From Nocardioides hwasunensis (lineage in GTDB: Bacteria; Actinomycetota; Actinomycetes; Propionibacteriales; Nocardioidaceae): a stretch of DNA of 64,000 nt. Below are positions 52,667-61,957 of the stretch, in pieces. Location of the stretch: positions 372,001-436,000 of the forward strand of contig NZ_JACXYY010000003.1 of the NCBI RefSeq assembly GCF_014779665.1, written 5' to 3'. The notes under the pieces are model-generated. The model was given only the letters and a program-made list of their open reading frames with translations, searched no databases and was not told the DNA's origin. A program made the translations under genes and the position numbers. Numbering within the stretch: position 1 is the stretch's first letter; each line of letters begins with the position of its first letter.

Positions 52667-53887
52667 GTGACCGTTCTGTCGCCGGCACCGCTGCCCGTGC
52701 ATCGCGCTCGGCTCTCGTTCTGGGCGGGAGTCGCCATCGCGCTGACCGCGGTCAACCTACGCACGGCGGTCACGGGATTCGCGCCGCTGCAGGAGATCAT
52801 CGGTGCCGACCTGGGGTACGGCGTGGCGCTCGCCGGCCTGCTCGGCACCGCCCCGGCGGCCGCGTTCGGAGTCTTCGGCATCCTCGCTCCGGTGGTGACC
52901 AGACGGTTCGGGCTCGAGCGCACCGCCACCGCCGCACTTGCGCTCACCGCGGTCTCACTCGTGCTGCGCGCGGTGTCCCCGAGCCCCCTGGCGCTGGTGC
53001 TGTCGACCGTGCTGGCCCTGGCCGGGATCGGTGCGGCCAACGTCGTCGTCGTGCCGCTGGTGAAGGCGTGGTTCGCGCATCGCCTCGCGCTGTGGACCTC
53101 GTTCTACCTGATCCTGATGCAGACCGGTCAGTTCGTCGCCCCGCTCCTGGCCGTGCCGGTGGCGGAGGCAGCGTCCTGGCGGCTCTCCGTGGGACTCTGG
53201 GCCGCGCCGGCCGCCCTGGCGGCCCTGGTCTGGCTGGTGCTGACCGCGAAGCTGCCCACCGACCACCACGCGCCCGTCGCGACGATCGCGGGCGACGCGA
53301 GGCCGAGGCTGCGCCGGTCGTCGACCGCCTGGGGACTGACGATCCTGTTCGCGATGGTGGGGCTGTCCAACTACGCGATCATCACCTGGGTGCCCTCGGT
53401 GCTCACCGACGCCGGTGGCAGCACCTCCCTGGGCGGGTCCATGGTCGGGCTCTACTCGGCCTGGGGAGTCCTCGCGGCCCTAGTGGTCCCGCAGGTGGCC
53501 ACGCGCATGGAGAACCCGTTCGCCGTCGTCGTCGCGTGCGCCGCCTTCCTCGTGCTCGGCTATGTGGGCCTTGCCGTGTCGCCCCTCGACGGCACCGTCG
53601 TGTGGGTGTGCGCGCTGGGCGTCGGCGTCAGCACGTTCCCGCTGTGCATGGCGCTGATCAACCGACGGACCAGGAGCCCGCAGTCCGCCTCCGCCGTCTC
53701 GGGCTTCGTGCAAGGCATCGGCTACGGCGTGGCGTGCGTGGGCCCTGTCGGCCTCGGGCTCCTGCGCGAGGCGACGGGCTCCTGGACGACCCCGCTCGTG
53801 GTGCTCGCTGCGACCACCGTGCCAGGCGTGGCCGCCGGCTGGTTCGCCTGCCGGCCCCGCTACGTCGAGGACTCCCGGTCCGCGTGA
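52667..53887 (+). CDS. MFS transporter, CynX/NimT type
   Basis: A 406-residue 12-helix transporter. The opening FWAGVAIALTAVNLRTAVTGFAPLQEIIGADLG is typical of CynX/NimT-like permeases, which move cyanate, nitroimidazoles or other small anions and drugs. The substrate is unknown. GTG 52667 has CTGGAG upstream. Control by the divergent FCD regulator suggests an organic-acid-like inducer. It ends 18 nt before the convergent DUF1684 gene. Confidence 0.88.
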   Translation: MTVLSPAPLPVHRARLSFWAGVAIALTAVNLRTAVTGFAPLQEIIGADLGYGVALAGLLGTAPAAAFGVFGILAPVVTRRFGLERTATAALALTAVSLVLRAVSPSPLALVLSTVLALAGIGAANVVVVPLVKAWFAHRLALWTSFYLILMQTGQFVAPLLAVPVAEAASWRLSVGLWAAPAALAALVWLVLTAKLPTDHHAPVATIAGDARPRLRRSSTAWGLTILFAMVGLSNYAIITWVPSVLTDAGGSTSLGGSMVGLYSAWGVLAALVVPQVATRMENPFAVVVACAAFLVLGYVGLAVSPLDGTVVWVCALGVGVSTFPLCMALINRRTRSPQSASAVSGFVQGIGYGVACVGPVGLGLLREATGSWTTPLVVLAATTVPGVAAGWFACRPRYVEDSRSA

Positions 53888-53905
53888 CCACGAGCTCCCT
53901 TCGGC

Positions 53906-54514
53906 CTACAGACGCTCGCCCGCCTCGACCCGCGCCTCGATCGTGTTGCCGGCCGGGGCGAGCGGGCAGCGCCAGCGGTCGTCGTAGCGGCAGGACGGGT
54001 GGTAGGCGAAGTTGAGGTCCAGGACCAGGTGCCGGTCGTCGCCGCCGAGCCAGGCACCCTTGGCCGTGTCGAGCAGGTAACGACCGGCGCCGTAGCTCCC
54101 GTCGCCGGCGGTGCCGTCGCGCATCGGCACGAAGATCCCGCCGCCGTACTGGTGCAGCCACCACACGTCGAGGCTGCCGCCGACCGGCTCGGGCAGCCGG
54201 ACGAGTCCGATCCGGCGCAGCGTGACCGAGCCGTCGTCCCCTCCGTCGACGTCACGCTCGTCGACCTCGGCCGGCTCGATCTCGAGGGTGAACCGCAGCG
54301 TCGGGTCGTAGGGCCAGTAGTCCACGCCGTTCACCCGCAGCTGGGGGACGCCGGCGGTCGGGCTCTGCGGGTGCGTGGCGAAGAGGTCGGCCCGTCCCTC
54401 CCGCCAGTGGCGGTGTCCCTCGGCGGGGTCGGCGCACGAGCGCACGACCTCGTAGAGCGACGAGAGGCGCGAGCGCCAGTCGGCGAGCGTCAGGGCGGAC
54501 GAGGTGTTCGGCAC
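53906..54514 (-). CDS. DUF1684 family protein
   Basis: A 202-residue DUF1684 protein (LADWRSRLSSLYEVVR.., GGIFVPMRDGTAGDGSYGAGRYLLDTAKGAWLG.., LNFAYHPSCRYDDRWRCPLAPAGN near the C-terminus). Members are widespread in actinobacteria and Bacteroidetes and the function is unknown. The end motif with Asn, Tyr, His and Cys is strongly conserved and may form a catalytic or metal site. GTG 54514 begins the conserved region. Confidence 0.86.
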   Translation of the reverse strand: MPNTSSALTLADWRSRLSSLYEVVRSCADPAEGHRHWREGRADLFATHPQSPTAGVPQLRVNGVDYWPYDPTLRFTLEIEPAEVDERDVDGGDDGSVTLRRIGLVRLPEPVGGSLDVWWLHQYGGGIFVPMRDGTAGDGSYGAGRYLLDTAKGAWLGGDDRHLVLDLNFAYHPSCRYDDRWRCPLAPAGNTIEARVEAGERL

Positions 54515-54539
54515 CGCACCACTGTCGCACCTGAGCACG

Positions 54540-54899
54540 TCAGGGCGATCGGCGTGCCTGCATGAGCTGGTCGCACACGTCTGCGACGAGGTCGTACGGC
54601 AGCTCCTGGGCGTGGAGGAAGCGCACGGTGTCCTTTCCCGACCTGTACGGAGCGACGCGGGACTCCAGGGCATCCTCGAACGCGGGGACCGGGTAGAGGG
54701 CGATGTGTCGCTTCCAGCCCGCGAAGTGCAGCCCGTACCGGTCACCGACCATGACCGCCGGCATGCCGTAGCGGACCACCTCGTGACTCCCCGGCAGGTG
54801 ATCCACGATCACACGTCGCACCTGCTCCAGTCGGGCGCGCACGTCAGGCGGGAACTCAGCGATGTAGGCCTCGACCGCGTCCTCGCCCGGGGAGCTCAT
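54540..54899 (-). CDS. DUF1801 / YdhG-like protein
   Basis: A 119-residue DUF1801 domain protein (VEAYIAEFPPDVRARLEQVRRVI, EVVRYGMPAVMV, HIALYPVP, KDTVRFLHAQELP). The fold is frataxin-like in shape, and family members are sometimes called iron chaperones without firm proof. It is located 3 nt downstream of the UvrA paralogue on the same strand and is probably co-transcribed. Confidence 0.85.
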   Translation of the reverse strand: MSSPGEDAVEAYIAEFPPDVRARLEQVRRVIVDHLPGSHEVVRYGMPAVMVGDRYGLHFAGWKRHIALYPVPAFEDALESRVAPYRSGKDTVRFLHAQELPYDLVADVCDQLMQARRSP

Positions 54900-54902
54900 C
54901 CC

Positions 54903-57353
54903 TCAGTATGGCCGCTCCGCGAGACGCCGGGCGAGGTAGGGAGCGGTGGCACTCTGCGCGGACCCGGCGACCTGCGCGGGTGAACCGGTCGCGACCACGG
55001 TCCCGCCGTGGTCTCCCCCACCGGGTCCCAGGTCGATGACCCAGTCGGCGGTGGCGATGGTGTCGAGGTCGTGCTCGACGAGGACGACGGTGTTGCCCGC
55101 GTCGACGAGACGGTGGAGCTGGCGCACGAGCAGCGCGGTGTCGGCCGGGTGCAGCCCCGAGGTGGGTTCGTCGAGCAGGTAGAGCGCGTGCCCGCGGCGC
55201 GCCCGCTGGAGCTCGGTGGCCAGCTTGATCCGCTGGGCCTCGCCGCCGCTCAGCTCGGTGGCGGGCTGGCCGAGCCGGAGGTAGCCGAGCCCGACCTCGC
55301 GGAGCGTCTCCAGGCTCCTCGATGCCGCCGGCACGTCGGCCAGGAAGACCGCCGCCTCATCGACCGACATGGCCAGCACCTCGGCGACGTTCCGGTCGCG
55401 GTAGGTGACCTCGAGCGTCGAGGCGTCGTACCTGGCGCCGTGGCAGGTCGGGCAGGGGGCATAGGTGCCCGGAAGGAACATCAGCTCGACCGACACGAAC
55501 CCCTCGCCCTGGCAGGTGTCGCACCGCCCCTCGGCCACGTTGAACGAGAACCGCCCGGCGCCGTAGCCGCGGGCACGTGCCTCGTCGGTCGCGGCGAACA
55601 CCTTGCGCACGGCGTCGAAGAGACCGGTGTACGTCGCCAGGTTGGAGCGCGGAGTCCGGCCGATCGGGCGCTGGTCGACGCGCACCAGGCGGTCGAACGC
55701 CTCGAGCCCCGACACGTCGTCGACGTCGATCTCGAGGCCGGCGTCGTCGGGATCCTCCGGCACCAGACCGAGCCGGTCGCGCACCAGCTCGGCCAGCACC
55801 TGGGTCACCAGCGTCGACTTCCCCGAGCCCGACACCCCGGTGACGGCCGTGAGGACGCCGAGCGGGACCTCGACCGAGAGGTCCCGGAGGTTGTGCCGGT
55901 CGATGCCGCGCAGGTGCAACCAACCGGTCGGCTCACGGGGATCGTGCCGCAGCGGCTCGACGCGGCCGAACAGGTGGTCGCCGGTGACCGAGGCCGCCAC
56001 CGCCTCGAGGCCCGCGACCGGGCCGCTGTAGAGCACCTGTCCCCCGCCCTCGCCCGCACCCGGTCCGATGTCGACGACCCAGTCGGCACGGCGTACGACG
56101 TCGAGGTCGTGCTCGACGACGAAGAGGGTGTTGCCCGCTGCCTTGAGGCGGTCGAGCACGTCGAGCAGCGGCTCGGCGTCGGCGGGGTGCAGACCGGCCG
56201 ACGGCTCGTCGAGGACGTAGACGACCCCGAACAGGCCGGAGCGCAGCTGGGTGGCGATCCGCAGCCGCTGCGCCTCTCCGGGCGACAGCGTCGTGGAGCC
56301 ACGCCCCAGGCTGAGGTAGCCGAGACCGAGGTCGAGCAGCACCTCCAGGCGGGCGACGAGGTCGGCGCAGATCCGGACCGCCGCCTCGGTGGTCCCGTCG
56401 TCCTCCGTGGTCCCGGCGACGGGTCGCAGCAGCGAGACGACGTCGGCGAGGGCCAGCGCGTTGACCTCGGCGATCGAGCGTCCTCCGAAGGTCACTGCCA
56501 GGGACTCGGGCTTCAGCCCGCTGCCGTGGCACACCGTGCACGTCGAGTCACGCACGAACCGCAGTGCCCGCTCCCGCATCCGCTCGCTCTGGGAGTCGGC
56601 GAGCACGTGCATGACGTGCTTGCGGGCGCTCCAGAACGTGCCGTGGTAGCCGTGGTCGATGCGGTCGCGCTCGGGCTTGACGAGCACCGACGGCTGCTCG
56701 TCGGTGAAGAGCAGCCAGTCCCGGTCCTTCCTCGCCAACCGCCTCCACGGGCGGTCCACGTCGATGCCCAGGCCGGCGACGATGCTGCGCAGGTTGGCGC
56801 CCTGCCATGCACCCGGCCAGGCGGCGATGGCGCCGTCGCGGATGCTCAGGGACGTGTCCGGCACGAGCAGGTCCTCGGCGACGTCGTGCTCCACCCCGAG
56901 ACCACCGCAGCGCGAGCACGCTCCGGCGGCGGTGTTGGGCGAGAACGCCTCGGCGGCGAGGTGCTCGGCACCCTCGGGATAGTCACCGGCACGCGAGTAG
57001 AGCATGCGCAGCAGGTTCGAGAGCGTGGTGATGGTGCCGACCGTCGAGCGCGAGCTCGGCGCGCCGCGCCGCTGCTGCAGCGCCACCGCCGGCGGCAGAC
57101 CGGTGATCTCCTGCACGTGCGGTGCGCCCACCTGCTGGAGCAGCCGGCGCGCGTAGGGCGCGACCGACTCGAAGTAGCGGCGCTGCGCCTCGGCGTACAG
57201 CGTGCCGAAGGCCAGCGAGGACTTGCCCGACCCGGACACCCCGGTGAAGGCGACGAACGCGTTGCGGGGCAGGTCGACGTCGACGTCGCGCAGGTTGTGC
57301 TCGCTGGCTCCGCGCACGCGCACGTAGGGGTCAGTGGTCTCGGTCGTCGTCAC
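54903..57353 (-). CDS. UvrA paralogue (short UvrA2-type ABC ATPase)
   Basis: 816 residues with two ABC ATPase modules in the UvrA arrangement: Walker A GVSGSGKSSLAF (~40) and GVSGSGKSTL, signatures LSPGEAQRLRIA and LSGGEAQRIKLA, and zinc-binding Cys pairs (CSRCGG...CTVCHG; CDTCQG...CPTCHG). It is clearly shorter than canonical UvrA (~950) and lacks room for the full UvrB-binding domain, as in UvrA2-type proteins linked to intercalating-antibiotic tolerance. GTG 57353 follows TACCGT at 6 nt (leaderless). A role in DNA-damage or drug tolerance is inferred from the family. Confidence 0.9.
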   Translation of the reverse strand: MTTTETTDPYVRVRGASEHNLRDVDVDLPRNAFVAFTGVSGSGKSSLAFGTLYAEAQRRYFESVAPYARRLLQQVGAPHVQEITGLPPAVALQQRRGAPSSRSTVGTITTLSNLLRMLYSRAGDYPEGAEHLAAEAFSPNTAAGACSRCGGLGVEHDVAEDLLVPDTSLSIRDGAIAAWPGAWQGANLRSIVAGLGIDVDRPWRRLARKDRDWLLFTDEQPSVLVKPERDRIDHGYHGTFWSARKHVMHVLADSQSERMRERALRFVRDSTCTVCHGSGLKPESLAVTFGGRSIAEVNALALADVVSLLRPVAGTTEDDGTTEAAVRICADLVARLEVLLDLGLGYLSLGRGSTTLSPGEAQRLRIATQLRSGLFGVVYVLDEPSAGLHPADAEPLLDVLDRLKAAGNTLFVVEHDLDVVRRADWVVDIGPGAGEGGGQVLYSGPVAGLEAVAASVTGDHLFGRVEPLRHDPREPTGWLHLRGIDRHNLRDLSVEVPLGVLTAVTGVSGSGKSTLVTQVLAELVRDRLGLVPEDPDDAGLEIDVDDVSGLEAFDRLVRVDQRPIGRTPRSNLATYTGLFDAVRKVFAATDEARARGYGAGRFSFNVAEGRCDTCQGEGFVSVELMFLPGTYAPCPTCHGARYDASTLEVTYRDRNVAEVLAMSVDEAAVFLADVPAASRSLETLREVGLGYLRLGQPATELSGGEAQRIKLATELQRARRGHALYLLDEPTSGLHPADTALLVRQLHRLVDAGNTVVLVEHDLDTIATADWVIDLGPGGGDHGGTVVATGSPAQVAGSAQSATAPYLARRLAERPY

Positions 57354-57359
57354 TGCCTG

Positions 57360-57365
57360 ACGGTA
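57360..57365 (-). promoter_or_regulatory. -10 hexamer TACCGT of leaderless UvrA-paralogue promoter
   Basis: The minus strand reads TACCGT, 6 nt, GTG (57353), fixing this start over any longer frame. Confidence 0.45.
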
Positions 57366-57444
57366 GCCGTCGCCGTACGGGCCGGGCACGGCGCGGTCGA
57401 CTAGGGTCGACGTTGCCACGTCACCCGCCCCTGAGGAGCCCCCC

Positions 57445-57915
57445 ATGCACCCGACCCACGTCCCGATCCGCGTCGCCACCGGTGCGTTCATCCTCAACTC
57501 GGGGATCGGCAAGCTCTCCGCCGACGAGGGCACCGCGCAGTTCCTCCACGGCGCGGCCGCGTCGACCTATCCCGCCCTCTTCAAGGACATGGAGCCGACG
57601 AAGTTCGCGAAGGTGCTGGCCTACAGCGAGATCGCGCTCGGTACGGCGCTCCTGGCGCCCATGGTGCCCGCGACCGTCGCCGGGGCCGGGCTGGCCGGCT
57701 TCGGCGCCAGCCTGGTCGGGATGTACCTCAAGACGCCCTCCATGACCCTCGAGGACGGGATCCGCCCGAGCCAGGAGGGCACGGCCGTCGCGAAGGACGT
57801 GTGGCTGGTCGGTGCGGGCCTGACGCTCCTGACGCAGGGCATCGCCGCGTCCGCGAAGTCGCGGGCGCGGGCCACGAAGGAGTCGATCCGCCAGGCGGCT
57901 CCCTTCACCAGCTGA
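57445..57915 (+). CDS. Small conserved membrane protein (DoxX-like)
   Basis: 156 residues with about four weakly hydrophobic helices (VPIRVATGAFILNSGIGKL, LAYSEIALGTALLAPMVPATVAGAGLAGFGASLVGMYL, LVGAGLTLLTQGIAA), a DoxX-like layout that I have seen in uncharacterised actinobacterial proteins. Function is unknown. TAGGGT at 57402-57407 is a good -10 giving a ~30-nt leader, and GAGGAG precedes ATG 57445. It is divergent from the UvrA paralogue. Confidence 0.72.
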   Translation: MHPTHVPIRVATGAFILNSGIGKLSADEGTAQFLHGAAASTYPALFKDMEPTKFAKVLAYSEIALGTALLAPMVPATVAGAGLAGFGASLVGMYLKTPSMTLEDGIRPSQEGTAVAKDVWLVGAGLTLLTQGIAASAKSRARATKESIRQAAPFTS

Positions 57916-57956
57916 CCTGGCGTCGCCCCGACCTCCCGGGCGCGCACGCTCCCGGG

Positions 57957-58787
57957 CTACTGGGAGCGGCGCCCGTCCGCTGTCGATCCCACGACGCCGT
58001 GGCGGCCCAGCGGGAGCATCAGCGGTCGCTCGGAGGTGGGGTCGGTGATGATCTGGCTGTCCAGGCCGAAGACCGCGCGCACCATGTCCTCGGTGAGGAC
58101 GTCGCGCGGCTCGCCACTGGAGTGGACGGTGCCACCGGCGATGGCGATCAGCCGGTCGGCGTAGCGCGCGGCGAGATTGAGGTCGTGCAGCACCATCACG
58201 ATCGTCGTGCCTCGTGAGCGGTTGAGGTCCGTCAGCAGGTCGAGCACCTCGACCTGGTGGCTGACGTCGAGGAACGTCGTCGGCTCGTCGAGGAGCAGCA
58301 GATCGGTCTGCTGCGCGAGGGCCATCGCGATCCACACACGCTGTCGCTGCCCGCCCGAGAGCTCGTCGACCGGACGGTCCGCGAGCTCGGCGGTCTGGGT
58401 GGCGTCGAGGGCGGCCGCCACTGCCACGTCATCGTCGCTCGACCAGCGCGAGAACATCCCCTGGTGAGGCGTGCGGCCGCGCCCGACGAGATCGGAGACC
58501 GCGATCCCCTCGGGCGCGATCGGGCTCTGCGGCAGGAGTCCCAGGGTGCGGGCCAGCTCCTTCGCCGGGAGCCGGTGCACCTGCTTGCCGTCGAGCAGCA
58601 CCTGCCCGTGGGTCGGTGCCAGCAGCCGGGACAGCGAGCGGAGCAGCGTCGACTTCCCGCAGGCGTTGGCACCGACGATGGCGGTGATCTGCCCGGGCGG
58701 GACCTCGAGGTCGAGGCCCTCGATGACGGTGCGCTCGCGATAGCCGAGCGTGAGCTGCTGGGCGACGAGGCGGTGGTCGGTGGTCAC
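57957..58787 (-). CDS. Ferric-siderophore ABC transporter ATP-binding protein (FecE/FepC type)
   Basis: A 276-residue ATPase with Walker A GANACGKSTL, signature LSGGQRQRVWIAMALAQ and Walker B LLLLDEPTTFLDVSHQ, the last being characteristic of iron-siderophore and cobalamin importers. It powers the permease pair encoded upstream. GTG 58787 overlaps the preceding stop (GTGA) and has GGAGGAAA upstream. It is last in the four-gene importer operon controlled by the iron box at 61958. Confidence 0.94.
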   Translation of the reverse strand: MTTDHRLVAQQLTLGYRERTVIEGLDLEVPPGQITAIVGANACGKSTLLRSLSRLLAPTHGQVLLDGKQVHRLPAKELARTLGLLPQSPIAPEGIAVSDLVGRGRTPHQGMFSRWSSDDDVAVAAALDATQTAELADRPVDELSGGQRQRVWIAMALAQQTDLLLLDEPTTFLDVSHQVEVLDLLTDLNRSRGTTIVMVLHDLNLAARYADRLIAIAGGTVHSSGEPRDVLTEDMVRAVFGLDSQIITDPTSERPLMLPLGRHGVVGSTADGRRSQ

Positions 58788-59815
58788 AGATTTCCTCCGG
58801 CACGGTTGGTGCGGACGATGAGGTAGACGAGGTAGGGCGCACCGAGCACCCCGGTCACGACGCCGACGGGATAGCGGGTGTCGAGGGCGTACTGCCCGAC
58901 GAGGTCGGCGAGGAGCACGAGCACCGCACCGACCAGGGCCGCAGGCACCAGCAGGGAGGCGCCGGGCCCGACGAGCCGGGCGGCGATCGGCCCGGCCAGG
59001 AACGCGACGAACGCGATCGGGCCGGTGGCCGCGGTGGCGAAGGCGATCAGGCCGACCGCCGCCAGCACCACGACGAGCCGCGTGGCCTCGACGCGGGTGC
59101 CCAGCGCGGCGGCGGTGTCGTCGCCGAGTGGCAGCGTGCCGAGGGCGCCGGTGCGGCTGAGCAGGAGCGGGACCAGGACCAGGGAGGCGACGAGCAGCGG
59201 GACGACGTCGGACCACGACGAGCCGTTGAGGCTCCCGGTCAGCCAGCGCAGCGCCTCCTGGAGGTCCCACTGACCGGCCTTGCTCAAGACGTACGTCGTG
59301 ACGCTCTCCAGCATCGCGGCGATGCCGATGCCGATCAGGATGAGGCGGATGCCGGCCACGCCGTCCTTGAAGGAGAGGGCGTAGATCACCATCGCGACCA
59401 TTAGTCCGGCGACGATCGCGAGCACGGAGATCTGCGCGCCCTCGAGCGAGAAGAAGACGATGCCGATGGTGGCGGCGGCGCTGGCGCCCCCGGTGATGCC
59501 GATGATGTCGGGGCTGGCGAGCGGGTTGCGGAGCATGGTCTGGAAGGTGACGCCGCCGAGCCCGAACGCGAAGCCCGCGATCACCGCGAGCACGGCCCGG
59601 GGCAGGCGGAGTCGCCCGACGGTGAACGTCGCGCCCGGCACCTCCTCGCCGCGGATCACGGCCCAGACGTCACCGATCGGGTAGACGGTGCGGCCGTAGA
59701 CGAGGCTGGCGGCGAAGAGCGCGGCGGCGAGCACGAGCAGCACGCCGACGATGCTCGCGCGGCGGCGGGCACGGCGTCGGCGGCCGGCGACCACCAGCTC
59801 GAGGGTGGTGGTCAC
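58784..59815 (-). CDS. Ferric-siderophore ABC permease 2 (FecCD family)
   Basis: A 343-residue polytopic permease with the FecCD signature regions (LPRAVLAVIAGFAFGLGGVTFQTMLRNPLASPDIIGITGGAS; GPIAFVAFLAGPIAARLVGP; YPVGVVTGVLGAPYLVYLI). It forms the membrane channel as a heterodimer with the other permease. It starts at GTG 59815 inside the GTGA overlap with the upstream gene and ends in another GTGA overlap with the ATPase gene. Confidence 0.94.
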   Translation of the reverse strand: MTTTLELVVAGRRRRARRRASIVGVLLVLAAALFAASLVYGRTVYPIGDVWAVIRGEEVPGATFTVGRLRLPRAVLAVIAGFAFGLGGVTFQTMLRNPLASPDIIGITGGASAAATIGIVFFSLEGAQISVLAIVAGLMVAMVIYALSFKDGVAGIRLILIGIGIAAMLESVTTYVLSKAGQWDLQEALRWLTGSLNGSSWSDVVPLLVASLVLVPLLLSRTGALGTLPLGDDTAAALGTRVEATRLVVVLAAVGLIAFATAATGPIAFVAFLAGPIAARLVGPGASLLVPAALVGAVLVLLADLVGQYALDTRYPVGVVTGVLGAPYLVYLIVRTNRAGGNL

Positions 59816-60891
59816 AGGGCGCGCACCTTCTGGCGTCGGACGATGTAGATGAAGAACGGCGCGCCGATGATCGCGGTGATGATCCCGACGTCGAGCTCGC
59901 CCGGTCGCGCGACGACGCGTCCGACGACGTCGGCGACGGTGAGCAGGCAGGCGCCGGTGAGCGCGGAGAACGGCAGCAGCCACCGGTGGTCGATCCCGAC
60001 CAGGAGCCGGCACACGTGCGGCAGCACCAGGCCGACGAATCCGATCGGACCGGCCAGTGCGGTTGCCGCGCCGCACAGCACGACCGCGCCCAGTGCGGCG
60101 GAGCCGCGTGCGATCGCGACGCGCTCGCCGAGGCCCGCGGCCACGTCGTCCCCGAGCGCGAGCGAGTTCAGCCCGCGCGCCGACACGACGCTCACGAGCA
60201 GCCCGACGACGAGGAACGGCACGACCGGGAGGATGCGGTCGAACGTCGCGCCCCCGACGCCGCCGATCTGCCACGACCGGACGCTGTCCGCGATGTCACC
60301 GCGCGGCAGCACAACTGCGGTGATGAAGGAGGAGAAGGCTGCGGTAGTCGCGGTGCCCGCGAGGGCGAGCTTGAGCGGTGTCGGTCCCCCGCGACCCATC
60401 GACGCGACGGCGTAGACGAACACGGCGGTGACGGCCGCCCCGGTGATCGCGACCCAGGTGAAGCTCTGGGCGCCGCTGAGGCCGAACCAGGCGATGCCGG
60501 TCACCACGGCGAGGGAGGCGCCCATGTTGACGCCGAGGATCCCGGGGTCGGCGAGCGGGTTGCGGGTGACGCCCTGCATGGCCGCGCCCGCCAGGCCGAG
60601 GGCTGCGCCCACGACCATCGCCAGGACGGTGCGCGGGACGCGCTTGGCCACCGCGGCCTCGGCGATCGTCGTGTCGTGGCCGGTCACGCCGGCGACGATG
60701 TCGCCCCAGCCGACCTGCCGTGACCCGAGGACCAGGGAGGACACGGCCACGCAGGCGAGGACGCCCACGACGACGAGCAACCACACCACGCGCGACCGGC
60801 GCGAGCTCCGGAGGGAGTCCGCGCCGGCCGGCCGGGTGCTGCCAGAGGTGCTGCCCGTCGTGCCTGTGGAGCTGGTGGTCGAGATCGTCAC
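59812..60891 (-). CDS. Ferric-siderophore ABC permease 1 (FecCD family)
   Basis: A 359-residue permease with a Ser/Thr/Gly-rich N-terminal tail (~35 residues), then the FecCD core (VPRTVLAMVVGAALGLAGAAMQGVTRNPLADPGILGVNMGAS; GPIGFVGLVLPHVCRLLVG; ELDVGIITAIIGAPFFIYI). It pairs with permease 2. GTG 60891 overlaps the stop of the binding-protein gene (GTGA), so binding protein, both permeases and ATPase are all translationally coupled. Confidence 0.94.
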   Translation of the reverse strand: MTISTTSSTGTTGSTSGSTRPAGADSLRSSRRSRVVWLLVVVGVLACVAVSSLVLGSRQVGWGDIVAGVTGHDTTIAEAAVAKRVPRTVLAMVVGAALGLAGAAMQGVTRNPLADPGILGVNMGASLAVVTGIAWFGLSGAQSFTWVAITGAAVTAVFVYAVASMGRGGPTPLKLALAGTATTAAFSSFITAVVLPRGDIADSVRSWQIGGVGGATFDRILPVVPFLVVGLLVSVVSARGLNSLALGDDVAAGLGERVAIARGSAALGAVVLCGAATALAGPIGFVGLVLPHVCRLLVGIDHRWLLPFSALTGACLLTVADVVGRVVARPGELDVGIITAIIGAPFFIYIVRRQKVRAL

Positions 60892-61922
60892 GAAGACTTG
60901 CCGGCGGCCTCGGAGAGCAGGTCGAGGTAGTCGTCGAGGACCCACGAGATCGACAGCGGTGTCGGGTTCGCCGCGGTGCCGAGCGGGTCGGAGCCGAGGA
61001 AGACGACGGCGCCGTTGGCCACCGCCGGCATCTTCGAGAGCAGCGGGTCGCCCTCGAGGGTGTCGACCAGCTTCTGGTCGCCGTAGGTGACGATCAGGTC
61101 GACGTCGTCGAAGGTGTCGACGCGCTCGGCGCTCACCTTCTGGGAGAACTCGCCCGACGTCGACGCGTCCGCCACGCTCTTCGGCGTCGTCATGCCGAGG
61201 TCCTCGAAGAACAGGGCGCGCGTGTCTGCGGTCGTGTAGAAGCTGACCTCACTCAGGTCGGTCGTGTCGACGTGGGTGAGGAACATCGTCGACTTCCCCT
61301 CGAGGTCGGGGTGCTCGGCAGCGGCGTCGGCGATCTCGGTCTCGAGGTCGGCGACCATCTCCTCGCCCTCGGCCTCCATCCCCATGCCCATCGCGTTGTA
61401 GCGGATCACGTCGCGCCAGCCGGTCGCCCACGGCGCCTCGGGGTAGGCCACGACGGGAGCGATCTCGCTGAGGGTGTCGTAGTCGTCCTGCGTGAGCCCC
61501 GAGTAGGACGCCAGGATCACGTCGGGCTGGGTGTCCGCCACGGCCTCGAAGTCGATGCCGTCGGTCTCGTCGAACAGCACCGGGGTCTCGGCGTCGAGCT
61601 CCTCGAGCCGCTCGGAGACCCACGGGAGCAGACCGTCACCGTCGTCGTCGCCGAAGTTGGCCGCAGCCATCCCGACCGGCACCACGCCGAGCGCCAGCGG
61701 CACCTCGTGGTTGGCCCACTGGACCGTGGCGACCCGCTCGGGCTTCTCCTCCAGCACGGCCGTGCCGAGGGCCGTCGTGATCTCGAGGGGGTACGCCGAC
61801 GACACCGCGCCGTCGGACGAGGCGTCGGAGGCCTCTGCCTCCGAGGAGTCGGTGGAGGAGCCGCAGCCGGCCAGGACGAGGGACGTGGCGAGGGCGATGC
61901 CCACTGCCAGGCGTGAACGCAC
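60888..61922 (-). CDS. Ferric-siderophore-binding lipoprotein
   Basis: A 344-residue cluster-8 type substrate-binding protein. The signal peptide ends in the lipobox LAGC with acylated Cys20, then comes a Ser/Asp/Glu-rich linker. Two lobes follow (PERVATVQWANHEVPLALGVVPVG...; DVILASYSGLTQDDYDTLSEIAPVVAYP...). It captures an Fe(III)-siderophore outside the membrane for the permeases encoded next. The siderophore type cannot be read from sequence, and no biosynthesis genes are nearby. It is preceded by an IdeR/DtxR-type box, so expression should rise under iron limitation. Confidence 0.93.
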   Translation of the reverse strand: MRSRLAVGIALATSLVLAGCGSSTDSSEAEASDASSDGAVSSAYPLEITTALGTAVLEEKPERVATVQWANHEVPLALGVVPVGMAAANFGDDDGDGLLPWVSERLEELDAETPVLFDETDGIDFEAVADTQPDVILASYSGLTQDDYDTLSEIAPVVAYPEAPWATGWRDVIRYNAMGMGMEAEGEEMVADLETEIADAAAEHPDLEGKSTMFLTHVDTTDLSEVSFYTTADTRALFFEDLGMTTPKSVADASTSGEFSQKVSAERVDTFDDVDLIVTYGDQKLVDTLEGDPLLSKMPAVANGAVVFLGSDPLGTAANPTPLSISWVLDDYLDLLSEAAGKSS

Positions 61923-61957
61923 GGGGGGACCTTTCAGGTCGCGAACAGGACGTTTGG

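Noticed and set aside
57948..57967. Hairpin terminator at the end of the siderophore ATPase gene
   Set aside because: The stem is only 6 bp with an 8-nt loop and includes the stop codon, too weak to call in such GC-rich DNA.
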